In this document: positions 22,291-31,684 of the stretch, one piece after another
Layout: each line of letters starts with the position of its first letter
Numbering within the stretch: position 1 is the stretch's first letter
Source of the DNA: Mesorhizobium huakuii
Lineage (GTDB): Bacteria; Pseudomonadota; Alphaproteobacteria; Rhizobiales; Rhizobiaceae
Assembly (NCBI RefSeq): GCF_014189455.1
Contig: NZ_CP050296.1
Span: 5,514,001-5,578,000, forward strand
DNA length: 64,000 nucleotides
Direction: 5' to 3'
Notes under the pieces: generated by a model
Database searches by the model: none
The model's input: the letters and a program-made list of their open reading frames with translations, nothing else
What the model was told of the DNA's origin: nothing
Program-made: the position numbers and the translations under genes

Positions 22291-22615
22291 CCCTGCGTCT
22301 CGTTACTTGCGCGCGATCCGCCACTGCGCCGGCAAGATGCCTCCCGATTAAGCCTTGCAATACGGTCGTGATTAAAAATGTGGCAGTGCTCGGCTGCTGC
22401 CATGATTTTGCCGCAAGGCTGGCATTTCACCTTTTATCTCAAACCGTTAGGTGATCACGTCAGATTTCGCATCGTCGTCATGTTTTGTTCGCTAAATGGG
22501 AACGGAAGCGATAGACGGGCATTGTTTTGCGACGCATCAACCGTTACGTGTCAAGGAATGGTGCAGTGCACAATATTGGTATTGGGCACAATAGAGAGTT
22601 GGCGGAGTAGCTGAA
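22291..22615. other. Intergenic region between ndvB and ndvA
   Basis: These 325 bases are lower in GC than the flanking genes and encode nothing recognisable. They must contain the ndvA promoter if ndvA is not read through from ndvB. GGCGGAG at about 22601 serves as the ndvA ribosome binding site. Confidence 0.5.
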
Positions 22616-24388
22616 GTGTCACTTCTGCAGATCTATTGGAGAGCGCTGGGGTATCTGGCCGCCGACAAGAAGCGCGTCGCGCTGATTTGCGGCGCCAATG
22701 TCGCGCTGGCCATGGTTGCCATCCTCGAGCCGATCATGTTCGGCCGGGTTATCGACGCTATCTCCGATCACGGTTCGGTGTTTTCGACGCTCGCCGTCTG
22801 GGCCGGCCTCGGCGCGTTCAATGTCTTGGCCGTCGTTCTGGTCTCGCGCGGCGCCGACCGTTTCGCGCATGCCTGCCGCAGCGAAGTGCTCTGCGAGTCC
22901 TTCGAGCGCGTGATCACAATGCCGCTCGCCTGGCACCACCAGCGCGGCACCTCCAACGCCCTGCACACGCTGTTGCGCGCGGTCGAGACGCTGTTCAGCC
23001 TGTGGCTCGAATTCATGCGCCAGCATCTGTCGACGGCGGTGGCGCTGGTTCTGCTGGTGCCGACGGCTCTCGCCATGGACGTGCGCATGTCGATGGTGCT
23101 GCTCGTGCTCGGTGTGCTCTATGTCTGCATCGGCCGGCTGGTGATGAAGCGAACCAAGGCAGGCCAGGCGGCCGTTGAGCGCCACTATCACAAGGTGTTC
23201 GCGCATGTGACGGACTCCGTCAGCAACGTTGCCGTTCTCCAGAGCTACAACCGCCTTGGTCATGAGGCCGAGACGCTGCGCCGGTACGTCAAGAATCTGC
23301 TGGATGCGCAAAACCCGGTGCTCGACTGGTGGGCTATCGCCAATGCGCTCAACCGTCTGTCGTCGACGATCTCGATGATGGTGGTGCTTCTGATCGGCGC
23401 TTATCTGGTGACCCATGGCCAGTTGCGCATCGGCGATGTCATCGCCTTCACCGGCTTTGCCACGCTGCTGATCTCGCGGCTCGACCAGATGTCGGCTTTC
23501 GCCAACCAGATTTCGGAAGCCCGCGCCAAGCTTGAGGAGTTCTACAAGCTCGAGGACTCGGCCGCCGATACCGCCGAGCCGGATGGCCTGCGCGATCTCA
23601 CCAACGTCACCGGCCATGTCCGTTTCGAGGATGTCGGCTTCGAATTCGCCAATTCGGGGCAGGGCGTCAGCGACGTGTCCTTCGAGGTCCAGGCTGGTCA
23701 GACTGTCGCCATCGTCGGACCGACGGGTGCCGGCAAGACCACGCTGATCAACCTGCTGCAGCGCGTCTTCTCGCCGTCCAGCGGCCGTATCCTGATCGAC
23801 GGCATCGACACCCGCACCGTGAGCCGCAAGTCGCTGCGCCATTCGATCGCCACCGTGTTCCAGGATGCCGGGCTTCTCAACCGCTCGATCGAGGACAACA
23901 TCCGTGTCGGCCGCGCCGAAGCCAGCAATGACGAGATCCATGCCGCGGCAATCGCGGCTGCCGCGCAGGACTTCATTCTGGCCAAGAGCAATGGCTACGA
24001 CACGGTGGTCGGCGAACGTGGCGGCCAGCTGTCGGGTGGCGAGCGTCAGCGCATCGCCATTGCCCGCGCCGTGCTCAAGGACGCCCCGATCCTGGTGCTC
24101 GACGAGGCGACCAGCGCGCTCGACGTCGAGACCGAGGACCGCGTCAAGGAAGCGATCGACGAACTGAGGCGCGACCGCACCACCTTCATCATCGCCCACC
24201 GCCTGACCACCGTTCGCGACGCCGATCTGGTCGTGTTCATGGACAAGGGCAGGGTGGTCGAAATGGGCGGCTTCGCCGAACTGTCGCTGCGCAACGGCCG
24301 CTTCGCCAGCCTGCTGCGCGCCGGCGGCCTGCTCAACGACGAAGAAGTCCGCCGTCTCAGCCGCTCCGTGCAGGGCGAGGCCGCGTAA
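22616..24388 (+). CDS. ndvA: Beta-1,2-glucan export ATP-binding/permease protein
   Basis: A 590-aa half-transporter: six membrane spans in the first 310 residues, then an ABC ATPase domain. Walker A GPTGAGKTT (about 368-376), signature LSGGERQR (about 470-477), Walker B ILVLDEATS and H-loop IIAHRLTT are all present. Length and sequence match NdvA/ChvA, which exports cyclic beta-1,2-glucan to the periplasm as a homodimer. The start is GTG 22616 after GGCGGAG; translation VSLLQIYWRALGYL matches the family start. Next to ndvB, as in other rhizobia. Confidence 0.95.
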   Translation: MSLLQIYWRALGYLAADKKRVALICGANVALAMVAILEPIMFGRVIDAISDHGSVFSTLAVWAGLGAFNVLAVVLVSRGADRFAHACRSEVLCESFERVITMPLAWHHQRGTSNALHTLLRAVETLFSLWLEFMRQHLSTAVALVLLVPTALAMDVRMSMVLLVLGVLYVCIGRLVMKRTKAGQAAVERHYHKVFAHVTDSVSNVAVLQSYNRLGHEAETLRRYVKNLLDAQNPVLDWWAIANALNRLSSTISMMVVLLIGAYLVTHGQLRIGDVIAFTGFATLLISRLDQMSAFANQISEARAKLEEFYKLEDSAADTAEPDGLRDLTNVTGHVRFEDVGFEFANSGQGVSDVSFEVQAGQTVAIVGPTGAGKTTLINLLQRVFSPSSGRILIDGIDTRTVSRKSLRHSIATVFQDAGLLNRSIEDNIRVGRAEASNDEIHAAAIAAAAQDFILAKSNGYDTVVGERGGQLSGGERQRIAIARAVLKDAPILVLDEATSALDVETEDRVKEAIDELRRDRTTFIIAHRLTTVRDADLVVFMDKGRVVEMGGFAELSLRNGRFASLLRAGGLLNDEEVRRLSRSVQGEAA

Positions 24389-24397
24389 GCATAGTCC

Positions 24398-24452
24398 TTT
24401 TACCTCCCCCTTGTGGGGAGGTCGGACCGAAGGTCCGGGTGGGGGGCAGCGC
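24398..24452. repeat. Half-copy of the palindromic intergenic repeat
   Basis: TACCTCCCCCTTGTGGGGAG, a second small hairpin (GGACC-GAA-GGTCC) and a GGGTGGGGGG tract repeat the architecture of the left half of the 5150-5282 element. The second hairpin has a different but compensated sequence. It lies between ndvA and ccmC. Confidence 0.7.
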
Positions 24453-24517
24453 CGCACGCACCCTGCGACACCGCCGCTCGATTGCCCCGATGGCGCCGGC
24501 GGTCTATGTAAAGTCGC

Positions 24518-25279
24518 ATGAGCGACACGACTTCACGCCTGACCGGCTGGATGGACCTTGCCAACCCGACACGCTTCGTCGCGCTGGCCGACAAGGTCGT
24601 GCCATGGCTGGCGGCGATCGCCGCTCTTGTCCTCGCCATCGGGCTCTATATGAGCTTCGCGGCGCCTGAGGATTTCCAGCAAGGCATCACCGTGCGCATC
24701 ATGTACATCCACGTGCCTTTCGCCTGGCTCGCCATGATGTGCTACACGCTGATGGCGGTTTCAGCCCTTGGCACACTGGTCTGGCGCCATCCGCTGGCCG
24801 ATGTCGCGCTGAAATCGGCGGCTCCCATCGGTGCGGTCTTCACCGCACTTGCGCTGATCACCGGTTCGATCTGGGGCAAGCCGATGTGGGGCACCTGGTG
24901 GGTGTGGGATGCGCGCCTGACTTCGGTCTTCGTGCTGTTTTTGATGTATCTCGGCATCATCGCGCTGACCCGTGCGCTCGACGATGCCAGCCGCGCCGCC
25001 TGGGCCGCCGCCATCATCACGCTGGTCGGCTTCATCAACATCCCGATCATCAAATTCTCGGTCGACTGGTGGAACACGCTGCACCAGCCGGCCTCGGTGT
25101 TCCGCCTCGGCGGCCCGACCATCGATCCTAGCCTGCTATGGCCGCTATTGGTCATGGCTGTCGGCTTCACGATGCTGTTCTTCGCCCTGCACCTGATGGC
25201 GATGCGCACCGAAATCCGCCGCCGCCGGGTCATCGCCATGCGGCGTGTGGCAGCGCGGCAGGCCGAGCGCGCGATTTGA
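24518..25279 (+). CDS. ccmC: Heme exporter protein C
   Basis: This 253-aa inner-membrane protein of the CcmC/CycZ family handles heme transfer to CcmE in cytochrome c maturation. The WWD (tryptophan-rich) signature is present as WGTWWVWDARLTS (about 127-139), with conserved histidines in IHVPFAW and TLHQPASV. About six membrane spans are visible. ATG 24518 is used; the Shine-Dalgarno is weak. Unusually, ccmA, ccmB and ccmD are not adjacent: ndvA lies upstream and an outer-membrane protein gene downstream. The other system I genes must lie elsewhere if the pathway is complete. Confidence 0.92.
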   Translation: MSDTTSRLTGWMDLANPTRFVALADKVVPWLAAIAALVLAIGLYMSFAAPEDFQQGITVRIMYIHVPFAWLAMMCYTLMAVSALGTLVWRHPLADVALKSAAPIGAVFTALALITGSIWGKPMWGTWWVWDARLTSVFVLFLMYLGIIALTRALDDASRAAWAAAIITLVGFINIPIIKFSVDWWNTLHQPASVFRLGGPTIDPSLLWPLLVMAVGFTMLFFALHLMAMRTEIRRRRVIAMRRVAARQAERAI

Positions 25280-25472
25280 CGGCTCACTGATGTCGTTTAC
25301 TGGCTGAACCGCGGCGGCAGGCGCGCGTGCCGGAAATTAATTAGCAAATGCTGCAATGTTGCAAGGCGGCAACAGGCGCCCTTGAAAATTCCACAAGAAC
25401 ATGCCTGTTTTATTGACATCTCAACCGCAGAAATTCACCGTCAACCGGTGATTGGGCGAGAGGGATTCCGTA

Positions 25473-26153
25473 ATGAAGCTGCGTTTTCTGACGGGCGTCT
25501 CCGCAATTGCGCTGGCGCTTGGCTGGAGTTCCGCACACGCCGCCGACGCGGTCGTTGACATCCCGGCGGCGCAGGATCTTTGGTATATTACGCTCTTCGG
25601 CGGCGCCAGTTTCCCCAACAATGTGAAGAGTCACTACTATTCCTATGACGTTTCGGTCGATGCCAAGACCGGATTCGTGTTGGGCGGCGTTGTCGGTCGG
25701 CGCATCAACGACACGTTCCGAGTCGAGGGTGAAGTGTCCTATGCACGCTATAAGGCAGGTGGGTACAGCTACAGCAACGGCCTGAGGTCGGGCTCTGGTC
25801 CTGCTTCCGGCAATATCTCGGCCACCTATCTTCTCGCCAACGTCTGGGCCGATGTCGCGCATTATGGCGATGCCAAGCTCTATGTCGGCGGTGGTCTCGG
25901 TGCCGCTTATGTTACCGCTGACGCGCCTTTTGGGGACACGTTTGGATACGGGCATGGCGGTTGGGGGTTTGCCGGTCAGGTGGGTGCGGGTGTCACCTAC
26001 GCTGTGACACAGAATATCGACCTCGATTTCGGCTATCGCTTCAAGGCCACTTCCGGCGTTGACCTTGACGACAGGGTAGGCGACTCCGACGTATTCAAGG
26101 ACGCCAAGTTGTATTCCCACAACGTGCAGCTTGGCGTCACGTTCAAGTTCTGA
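25473..26153 (+). CDS. Outer-membrane beta-barrel protein (Omp25/31-like porin family)
   Basis: A 226-aa protein with a clear signal peptide (cleavage after SSAHA, about residue 23), alternating polar/hydrophobic strands rich in Gly, Tyr and Asp, and a C-terminal phenylalanine (GVTFKF) as needed for BAM-dependent insertion. It resembles the 8-stranded OmpA-like/Omp25 family common in Rhizobiales. ATG 25473 follows GAGAGG and begins MKLRFLTGV, an ideal signal start; an in-frame ATG at 25452 was rejected. Single gene; a structural or adhesion role is inferred. Confidence 0.8.
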   Translation: MKLRFLTGVSAIALALGWSSAHAADAVVDIPAAQDLWYITLFGGASFPNNVKSHYYSYDVSVDAKTGFVLGGVVGRRINDTFRVEGEVSYARYKAGGYSYSNGLRSGSGPASGNISATYLLANVWADVAHYGDAKLYVGGGLGAAYVTADAPFGDTFGYGHGGWGFAGQVGAGVTYAVTQNIDLDFGYRFKATSGVDLDDRVGDSDVFKDAKLYSHNVQLGVTFKF

Positions 26154-26193
26154 TTTGGTGAGTGTGTCGCAAGTCGCGACCGGAATTTGACGC

Positions 26194-27825
26194 ATGCCAC
26201 TCCTGCCGCGCCGGCAACCTCTGGGGCTGCCGGCACTGACCCCGATATCGCTTCCGTCCGCCGGTGAGCCGGCGGAGCGCACATTGCAGCGCGGCATCGA
26301 TCAGCAGAGACGCAAGCTGTTTCGCGAAGCCGAGTACTGCTACCAGACGGTGCTTCGCTCGCAGCCCAAGAATGCCATGGCGCTCAATCTGATGGGCACT
26401 CTGGCCATTGAGGCCGGGCACAATGCAACTGCGCTCGACTATATGGAAAAGGCGGTCAAGCTGGAGCCCGACAACGCCATCTTCCGCAACAATCTCGGCA
26501 ATGCCTACAACCTCGCCGGCAATGTCGAGCGTGCGCGCAAGCATCTGAGGAAAGCGATCGAGCTTGACGGCCGGCTTGTCGAGGCGATGTGCAATCTCGG
26601 CCGATCCTACCGCAATGAGCTCGAGGGCGACATCGCCGAGGGTTTCTATCGCCGGGCGCTTGCGGTCGACGGCCGGTCGTTGACAGCGCTTGTCGGTCTC
26701 GGCGATCTGCTCACCGATATGGGCCGGCAGGCCGAGGCGGTCGAATGCTTCAGCAGCGCTCTCGCCATCGACCAGGCGAATGTCGAGGCCTTGGCCGGGC
26801 TGGCGCTGGCGCGCCGGGCGGTCAAGGACGATCCAGCCCTGGCCTTGGTGCGGGCTCGCCTGGAATTGCCGATGACGACCGAGCGCGAGCGGGTAGTCCT
26901 ACATCATGCCGCTGGCAAGATGCTCAACGACCAGCGCGAATACCGCTTGGCCATCCGTCATTTCGCTGACGCCAAGGCGATCTCGGGCAATGATTTCGAC
27001 ATTGCCCGGCACACACAGCTATACGACAGTTTCATCGATAATTTCGATGCCGGCTTCTTCGAAGCGCGGCTGAAATTTGGAAATCCATCGCGGCGCCCCG
27101 TCTTCATCGTCGGCATGCCGCGTTCGGGCACGACGCTGACAGAGCAGATATGCGCCAGTCATCGCGATATCCACGGTGTCGGTGAATTGCCTTACATTCG
27201 CGCCTTGGCCAGTGAACTCGGGTTCGACCGACTCGACCCGGCGATTTTCACCAAGGCCATGGCAACGCTCACGCCGGCCAAAGCGAGCCAGCTTGGCTCG
27301 AAATATCTGGACGATCTCAACAGGCGCGACCGCAAGGCGCGACTTGTCGTCGACAAAATGCCGCATAATTTCGAGCTCCTGGCCTTTGTCAGCCTGATTT
27401 TGCCAAATGCCCGCATCATCCATTGCCGCCGCGATCCGATGGACAATTGCACCTCCTGCTTCATGCATAATTTTTCCGAAGCGCATGGCTACAATGCCGA
27501 TCTGACCAAGCTTGGGCAGTATTACCGGCAATATGAACGCTTGATGCGCCATTGGGCAAAGGTCATTCCGCTTGCTATCCATGACATGCCCTATGAAGAA
27601 ACGGTGGCGGATTTCGAAAACCGCGCACGTGGGTTGATCCGATTCCTCGGGGTCGAGTGGGACGATGCCTGTCTGCGTTTCCACGAAACCGAGCGTACAG
27701 TGCGAACGCCGAGCCGCTGGCAGGTGCGCCAGCCAATCTATTCATCCTCGGTCGAGCGCTGGAAGCTGTACGGTGACGCCCTCGATCCGTTGAAGGTCGC
27801 GCTGGGGCCGGTGCTTCAGTCCTGA
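26194..27825 (+). CDS. TPR-domain sulfotransferase family protein
   Basis: This 543-aa protein has five or so tetratricopeptide repeats in residues 30-220 (for example EAEYCYQTVLRSQPKNAMAL and NAIFRNNLGNAYNLAGN) followed by a PAPS-dependent sulfotransferase domain. The 5'-phosphosulfate loop is GMPRSGTTLTEQ (about 307-318), and the 3'-phosphate motif is RIIHCRRDPMDNCTSCF (about 407-423). Such fusions are common in rhizobia; the acceptor substrate is unknown. It lies 40 bp after the porin gene, so co-transcription is possible but not evident. Confidence 0.85.
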   Translation: MPLLPRRQPLGLPALTPISLPSAGEPAERTLQRGIDQQRRKLFREAEYCYQTVLRSQPKNAMALNLMGTLAIEAGHNATALDYMEKAVKLEPDNAIFRNNLGNAYNLAGNVERARKHLRKAIELDGRLVEAMCNLGRSYRNELEGDIAEGFYRRALAVDGRSLTALVGLGDLLTDMGRQAEAVECFSSALAIDQANVEALAGLALARRAVKDDPALALVRARLELPMTTERERVVLHHAAGKMLNDQREYRLAIRHFADAKAISGNDFDIARHTQLYDSFIDNFDAGFFEARLKFGNPSRRPVFIVGMPRSGTTLTEQICASHRDIHGVGELPYIRALASELGFDRLDPAIFTKAMATLTPAKASQLGSKYLDDLNRRDRKARLVVDKMPHNFELLAFVSLILPNARIIHCRRDPMDNCTSCFMHNFSEAHGYNADLTKLGQYYRQYERLMRHWAKVIPLAIHDMPYEETVADFENRARGLIRFLGVEWDDACLRFHETERTVRTPSRWQVRQPIYSSSVERWKLYGDALDPLKVALGPVLQS

Positions 27826-27859
27826 TCCCAGCCGCGATTCGGCCTGAACAACATCATGC

Positions 27860-28918
27860 TCACCCCATCCGCCCACGCGCTGCCACTGGCAGTGTCTCCA
27901 GCACGTTGTCGCCGTCGATCAGGTTGACCTCATTGAACAAATTGGTGACGACGCAGCAATGGTCTGGCACCACGCGCACGCGCTCACCGATGCGCAACTG
28001 CGTGTCACCGGAAAGCGTGACGGTGCCATGTTCTTCGCTAAGCCCGGTGACCCTTGCGTCGGGAGCGCCGAGCAGCTCGCCAAAATCCTTTAGCCCGAGC
28101 GTGTCGGAGGACAGCGCCTTGCTGCCGGCATCGAGAATGGCGCGGCTCGCCGCCGGGTGGCTTACCACCGTCGACAGCACCGTCAGCGCGCAATCATCCA
28201 GAGTGCCGACGCCTTTGGCGACCTGATAGCGGTCGAGATAGATGTAGGTGCCGGGGCGATATTCGGTGACGACGGAGGCATCGGCGGAGCGCCACATGTC
28301 CGGCGTGCCGCCGCTGGAGATACGCTCGCAGGCGAGACCCGAAGCGGCCAGCGCCTGCTTGGCGCCGGCAAGCCAGGCCTCGGCCTCGACCGCGCGGCCG
28401 GCCGCCGGATAGGTCATCAGCCCGCCGAAGGTGAGACCACCAGCCCTGTCGATCAGCCTCGCCAACGCAAGAGCTTCATCAGCCGTCTGCACACCGCAGC
28501 GGCCCATGCCGGTGTCGCATTCGACCAGCACCGGCAGGGGGTGGCCGGCATCGGTGAAAATCGCTGCGAGTCCTTCCAGCGTCTCCGTGCTGTCCGCGGT
28601 CACCGACAGGGTGACGCGGCCGTGCAGCGCCTTCAGCCGTTCCAGTTTGGCGCGGCCAAGAATGTTGTAGGGAAGAAAAATGTCGGACAGCCCGGCATCG
28701 GCCATCACCTCGGCCTCGCCGATCTTCTGGCAGGTGATGCCGACGGCACCGGCCGCGACCTGCTTCTTCGCCCAGTAAGGCAGCTTGTGCGTCTTGATGT
28801 GCGGCCTGAGTTTTAGCCCGTTTCTGTCGGCATGGGCCTGCGCACGGGCAATATTGGCTTCGGCGCGCGCGGCGTCGATCAGGATCGACGGCGTATCGAG
28901 GTCGTGGACGGTGGGCAT
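27860..28918 (-). CDS. D-threonine aldolase / D-serine dehydratase-like PLP enzyme
   Basis: A 352-aa fold-type III (alanine-racemase-like) PLP enzyme of the DSD1/D-threonine aldolase family. The PLP lysine lies in RPHIKTHKLPYW (about 38-49); SSGGTPD is the phosphate-binding stretch, and the C-terminal metal-site motif PDHCCVV (about 316-322) is present. Members cleave D-threonine or D-3-hydroxy-amino acids to glycine and an aldehyde, or dehydrate D-serine; sequence alone does not separate the two. It is divergent from the D-lyxose isomerase gene. Confidence 0.82.
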   Translation of the reverse strand: MPTVHDLDTPSILIDAARAEANIARAQAHADRNGLKLRPHIKTHKLPYWAKKQVAAGAVGITCQKIGEAEVMADAGLSDIFLPYNILGRAKLERLKALHGRVTLSVTADSTETLEGLAAIFTDAGHPLPVLVECDTGMGRCGVQTADEALALARLIDRAGGLTFGGLMTYPAAGRAVEAEAWLAGAKQALAASGLACERISSGGTPDMWRSADASVVTEYRPGTYIYLDRYQVAKGVGTLDDCALTVLSTVVSHPAASRAILDAGSKALSSDTLGLKDFGELLGAPDARVTGLSEEHGTVTLSGDTQLRIGERVRVVPDHCCVVTNLFNEVNLIDGDNVLETLPVAARGRMG

Positions 28919-29105
28919 CTTCTATTCCTGTGAGAATTCGCAGGGTTTATGAGCTTGAAAGCGCGTGATGTCACGCAGCCAGCGGACCGGATCGGTGGGC
29001 CATCCGTGCGCTGCCAAGGGCGAGGCAGGCGGCAAGATGGATCGACACCGCAGCGGCGTTCGGCTATGCGATTTGTCGAAAAAGTCGACACGAAGGACTA
29101 TCATC

Positions 29106-29792
29106 ATGAAACGCTCCGCCATCAACGACATCATCCGCGAAGCCGACGCTTTCATCCGCTCGTTCGGCTACGTCATGCCGCCCTTCGCCTACTGGTCGCC
29201 GGAGGAAATGAAGGCGCGCCAGGTCGATTCTTCGGCGATCTTCACCTCGCGTCTCGGCTGGGACATCACCGATTACGGTCAGGAGAAGTTCAACGAACTC
29301 GGCCTGTTCCTGTTCACTGTGCGCAACGGCCGCTACGAGGACATGAAGAAGGGCATGGGCATGCTCTATGCCGAGAAGATCATGATCTCGCGCAAGGACC
29401 AGCTGTCGCCGATGCACCGCCACAACATCAAGGCCGAGGACATCATCAACCGTGGTGGCGGCAAGCTGGTGCTGGAACTGTTCATGCACGATCGCGACGG
29501 CGGCATCGACCCCAAGGCGGAGGTGTCGGTGCCGGTCGACGGAACCATCCACCGGCTGCCGGCGGGCGGTCTGCTGAAGCTCGACCCCGGCCAGAGCGTC
29601 ACGCTGCTGCCCGGCGTCTGGCATGCCTTCTGGGCCGAGGGTAAGGACGTGCTGATCGGCGAGGTGTCGACCGTCAACGACGATCTCACCGACAATGTTT
29701 TCCGTGAGCCGATCGGCCGGTTCTCCAACATCGATGAGGATGTCGCCCCGGTGCACCTTTTGGTGGCCGACTATGAGAAGTGGCTGGGGTGA
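29106..29792 (+). CDS. D-lyxose/D-mannose isomerase family protein
   Basis: The 228-aa product is a cupin-fold sugar isomerase of the D-lyxose ketol-isomerase family (PF07385), which interconverts D-lyxose/D-xylulose or D-mannose/D-fructose. Metal-binding residues of the cupin are visible in SPMHRHNIKAEDI (His-X-His...Glu) and the later LPGVWHAFW histidine. ATG 29106 was chosen because MKRSAINDIIREAD is the typical start; upstream in-frame codons have no homology. Divergent from the PLP enzyme gene. Substrate not determinable. Confidence 0.85.
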   Translation: MKRSAINDIIREADAFIRSFGYVMPPFAYWSPEEMKARQVDSSAIFTSRLGWDITDYGQEKFNELGLFLFTVRNGRYEDMKKGMGMLYAEKIMISRKDQLSPMHRHNIKAEDIINRGGGKLVLELFMHDRDGGIDPKAEVSVPVDGTIHRLPAGGLLKLDPGQSVTLLPGVWHAFWAEGKDVLIGEVSTVNDDLTDNVFREPIGRFSNIDEDVAPVHLLVADYEKWLG

Positions 29793-29814
29793 GGCAGGTC
29801 AAATTGGCCACGCG

Positions 29815-30678
29815 CTACCGCGCGTACTTGTCCGCCTTGCGGTTTCCAAGCAGCAGCTTGCGCTCGAGATGCGCCCTCAGCTCACCGTAATAGGCGGTCA
29901 GAAACGCCTTTGAATCGACCGGCTCGATCTTCGCGCCGATCTTGCCGCCGATGGTCTCGGCAACGGCCTTCATCGCGAAATAGTCGTCGCGGCGCAGCAC
30001 TTCCTCCAGCTTGTGCAGCTCGGCGATGCCATAGGCGTCGAGCTGCGCCGGGCTGAAATGGAAGCGCTTGGCAATCGGGTCTTGGCGCTGCGAAAGGTCC
30101 TCGACCAGCTTGAATTTGGGCGTTTCTACCACCCAGGTGCCGGCTAGCAGGTCGCCGATGCGCAAGCGATCGCGGTTGAACAGCAGGAACAACGAAAACA
30201 GCAGCGCCCACACCAGGCCGAAAATCGTCGACAGCGTGTCGGCGACGCCAGCGCTGCCGCGTGCGGCGATGATCGACAGCGGCAGGAAAACCTCGATCTC
30301 GCGCATCAGGTTGCGCGCGATGACCTGATCGATGGTGAGACCCGCGCCGCTGCGCGAGGCGACCCGCACGCCGACGATCCGCTTGCCGGGCGTCGCGGCC
30401 CGCCGACCCGCCTCGAAGGCGATGAAATAGACGTTGCGCAGCAGGAAGATGAAGATCATCCAGACGATGAAGAGCGGCTCCGCCTCCTTCACGCCAAGGC
30501 CGCCGAGGCCAAAGATGACGACGAGGGTAACCACAACGGCGGCGGCGACGATGATCACCACATCGAGCAGGAAGGCCGCAGCCCGTGTGCCGGCGTCGGC
30601 CAGCTTGATCCTGAGATCGACACCCTCCGGCGTGACCAGGGGCCGTATCAGCGCGGCAGGGTTTCTAGCCGTTGCCAT
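29815..30678 (-). CDS. RDD family membrane protein
   Basis: A 287-aa protein with an RDD domain in the first 180 residues: the Arg and Asp marker residues appear in GTRAAAFLLDVV (about 31-42) and in GDLLAGTWVV. Four hydrophobic segments are visible, followed by a cytoplasmic C-terminal tail of about 100 residues. RDD proteins have no settled single function; some move ions. It is the last gene of the DUF4129-DUF4350-MoxR-DUF58-SpoIIM-RDD operon, and its ATG lies 14 bp inside the SpoIIM gene. Confidence 0.85.
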   Translation of the reverse strand: MATARNPAALIRPLVTPEGVDLRIKLADAGTRAAAFLLDVVIIVAAAVVVTLVVIFGLGGLGVKEAEPLFIVWMIFIFLLRNVYFIAFEAGRRAATPGKRIVGVRVASRSGAGLTIDQVIARNLMREIEVFLPLSIIAARGSAGVADTLSTIFGLVWALLFSLFLLFNRDRLRIGDLLAGTWVVETPKFKLVEDLSQRQDPIAKRFHFSPAQLDAYGIAELHKLEEVLRRDDYFAMKAVAETIGGKIGAKIEPVDSKAFLTAYYGELRAHLERKLLLGNRKADKYAR

Positions 30679-31684
30679 GCCGCACCATCCGGAACAGATA
30701 GAAATAGGCGATCCATAACGCCAGCATGCCGCCGCCTATGGCGTAGCGCGTCGCATCGCTGGTGATCGTCTGCCGGCCGATGCCTTCGAGCAGGCCGGCA
30801 AACAGAAGCATTATCATGACGCCGACCATGGCGGTCGCCGCCACCCGCCCGGCCTGGGCCGCGGCTGCCATCCGGGTCAGTTCCCCGGGGAAGGCGATGC
30901 GCGTGCCGATCCGCATGCCTGCCGCACCAGCCAGCGCGATGGCGAACAATTCCGTCGTGCCGTGGATCGACAGCCAGCCGCCGAGCTCGAAGCCCAACCC
31001 CTTGGCCGCGTAGACCTGGAACAGCGCGCCTAGCATGCATCCGTTCATCAGGATCAGCAGCACGCTGGGCACCGCGAAAGCGAAGCCCAGTGCAAAAGCC
31101 AGGATCGCCACCTGCGTGTTGTGGGTGAAGAGATAGGCGGCGAAGCCGGACAGGAAATGGTCGCCACCGCTGTCATAAAGCACACTGCGCAGCGTCTCGG
31201 CCGAAGAGTCCGGATTGCGCCCGCCGGCGAGGCTGGGTGCAATGATGGCGTCGTACCAGCGGCTGTCGGAGGCCACCAGCCAGTAGGCGGCAATCGCGCC
31301 GATCACCGTCAGCCCGACCGACACCGAGGTCTCGCGCCACAGATCGCGGATTGCCGCCGGCCAGTCGCGCAGGAAGAAATCGCCGACACGCTGCCTCAGG
31401 CCGCGCCGTGCGCCATAGAGATAGAAATAGCCGCGCAGGCTGAGCGCCTCGAGATAGGCGATCAGCGCGCTGTCGAGCGACGTCGCACGGGCCACCGAAA
31501 GCGAGGACAGCGCTGAGCGATAAAGCAGCGGCAGCGACAGCAGCTCGTCCTCCGAAAGTGTACGTGGCGCGCGTTTCTCGACGCGCGCAAGCAGCGCCTC
31601 GAACGCCTTCCAGTCGGCCTCGCGCTCCTGGCGGAAGCTTGCCAGCGACTGGCGTATCGCATCGGTGCCGGCGGGCAGCGTCAT
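30665..31684 (-). CDS. Stage II sporulation protein M (SpoIIM) family membrane protein
   Basis: This 339-aa integral membrane protein belongs to the SpoIIM-like family (PF01944). In non-sporulating bacteria these genes sit beside MoxR and DUF58 genes. There is a soluble helical N-terminal part (1-105) and five or six membrane spans. The central NGCMLGALFQVYAAKGLG and HGTTELFAIALAGAAG stretches are the best conserved. ATG 31684 overlaps the DUF58 stop by four bases (ATGA). A longer open frame upstream runs inside DUF58 and was rejected. Confidence 0.85.
   Translation of the reverse strand: MTLPAGTDAIRQSLASFRQEREADWKAFEALLARVEKRAPRTLSEDELLSLPLLYRSALSSLSVARATSLDSALIAYLEALSLRGYFYLYGARRGLRQRVGDFFLRDWPAAIRDLWRETSVSVGLTVIGAIAAYWLVASDSRWYDAIIAPSLAGGRNPDSSAETLRSVLYDSGGDHFLSGFAAYLFTHNTQVAILAFALGFAFAVPSVLLILMNGCMLGALFQVYAAKGLGFELGGWLSIHGTTELFAIALAGAAGMRIGTRIAFPGELTRMAAAAQAGRVAATAMVGVMIMLLFAGLLEGIGRQTITSDATRYAIGGGMLALWIAYFYLFRMVRHGNG

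Noticed and set aside
25280..25472. ccmD after ccmC
   Set aside because: No frame of about 50 codons with a membrane span is present before the porin gene.
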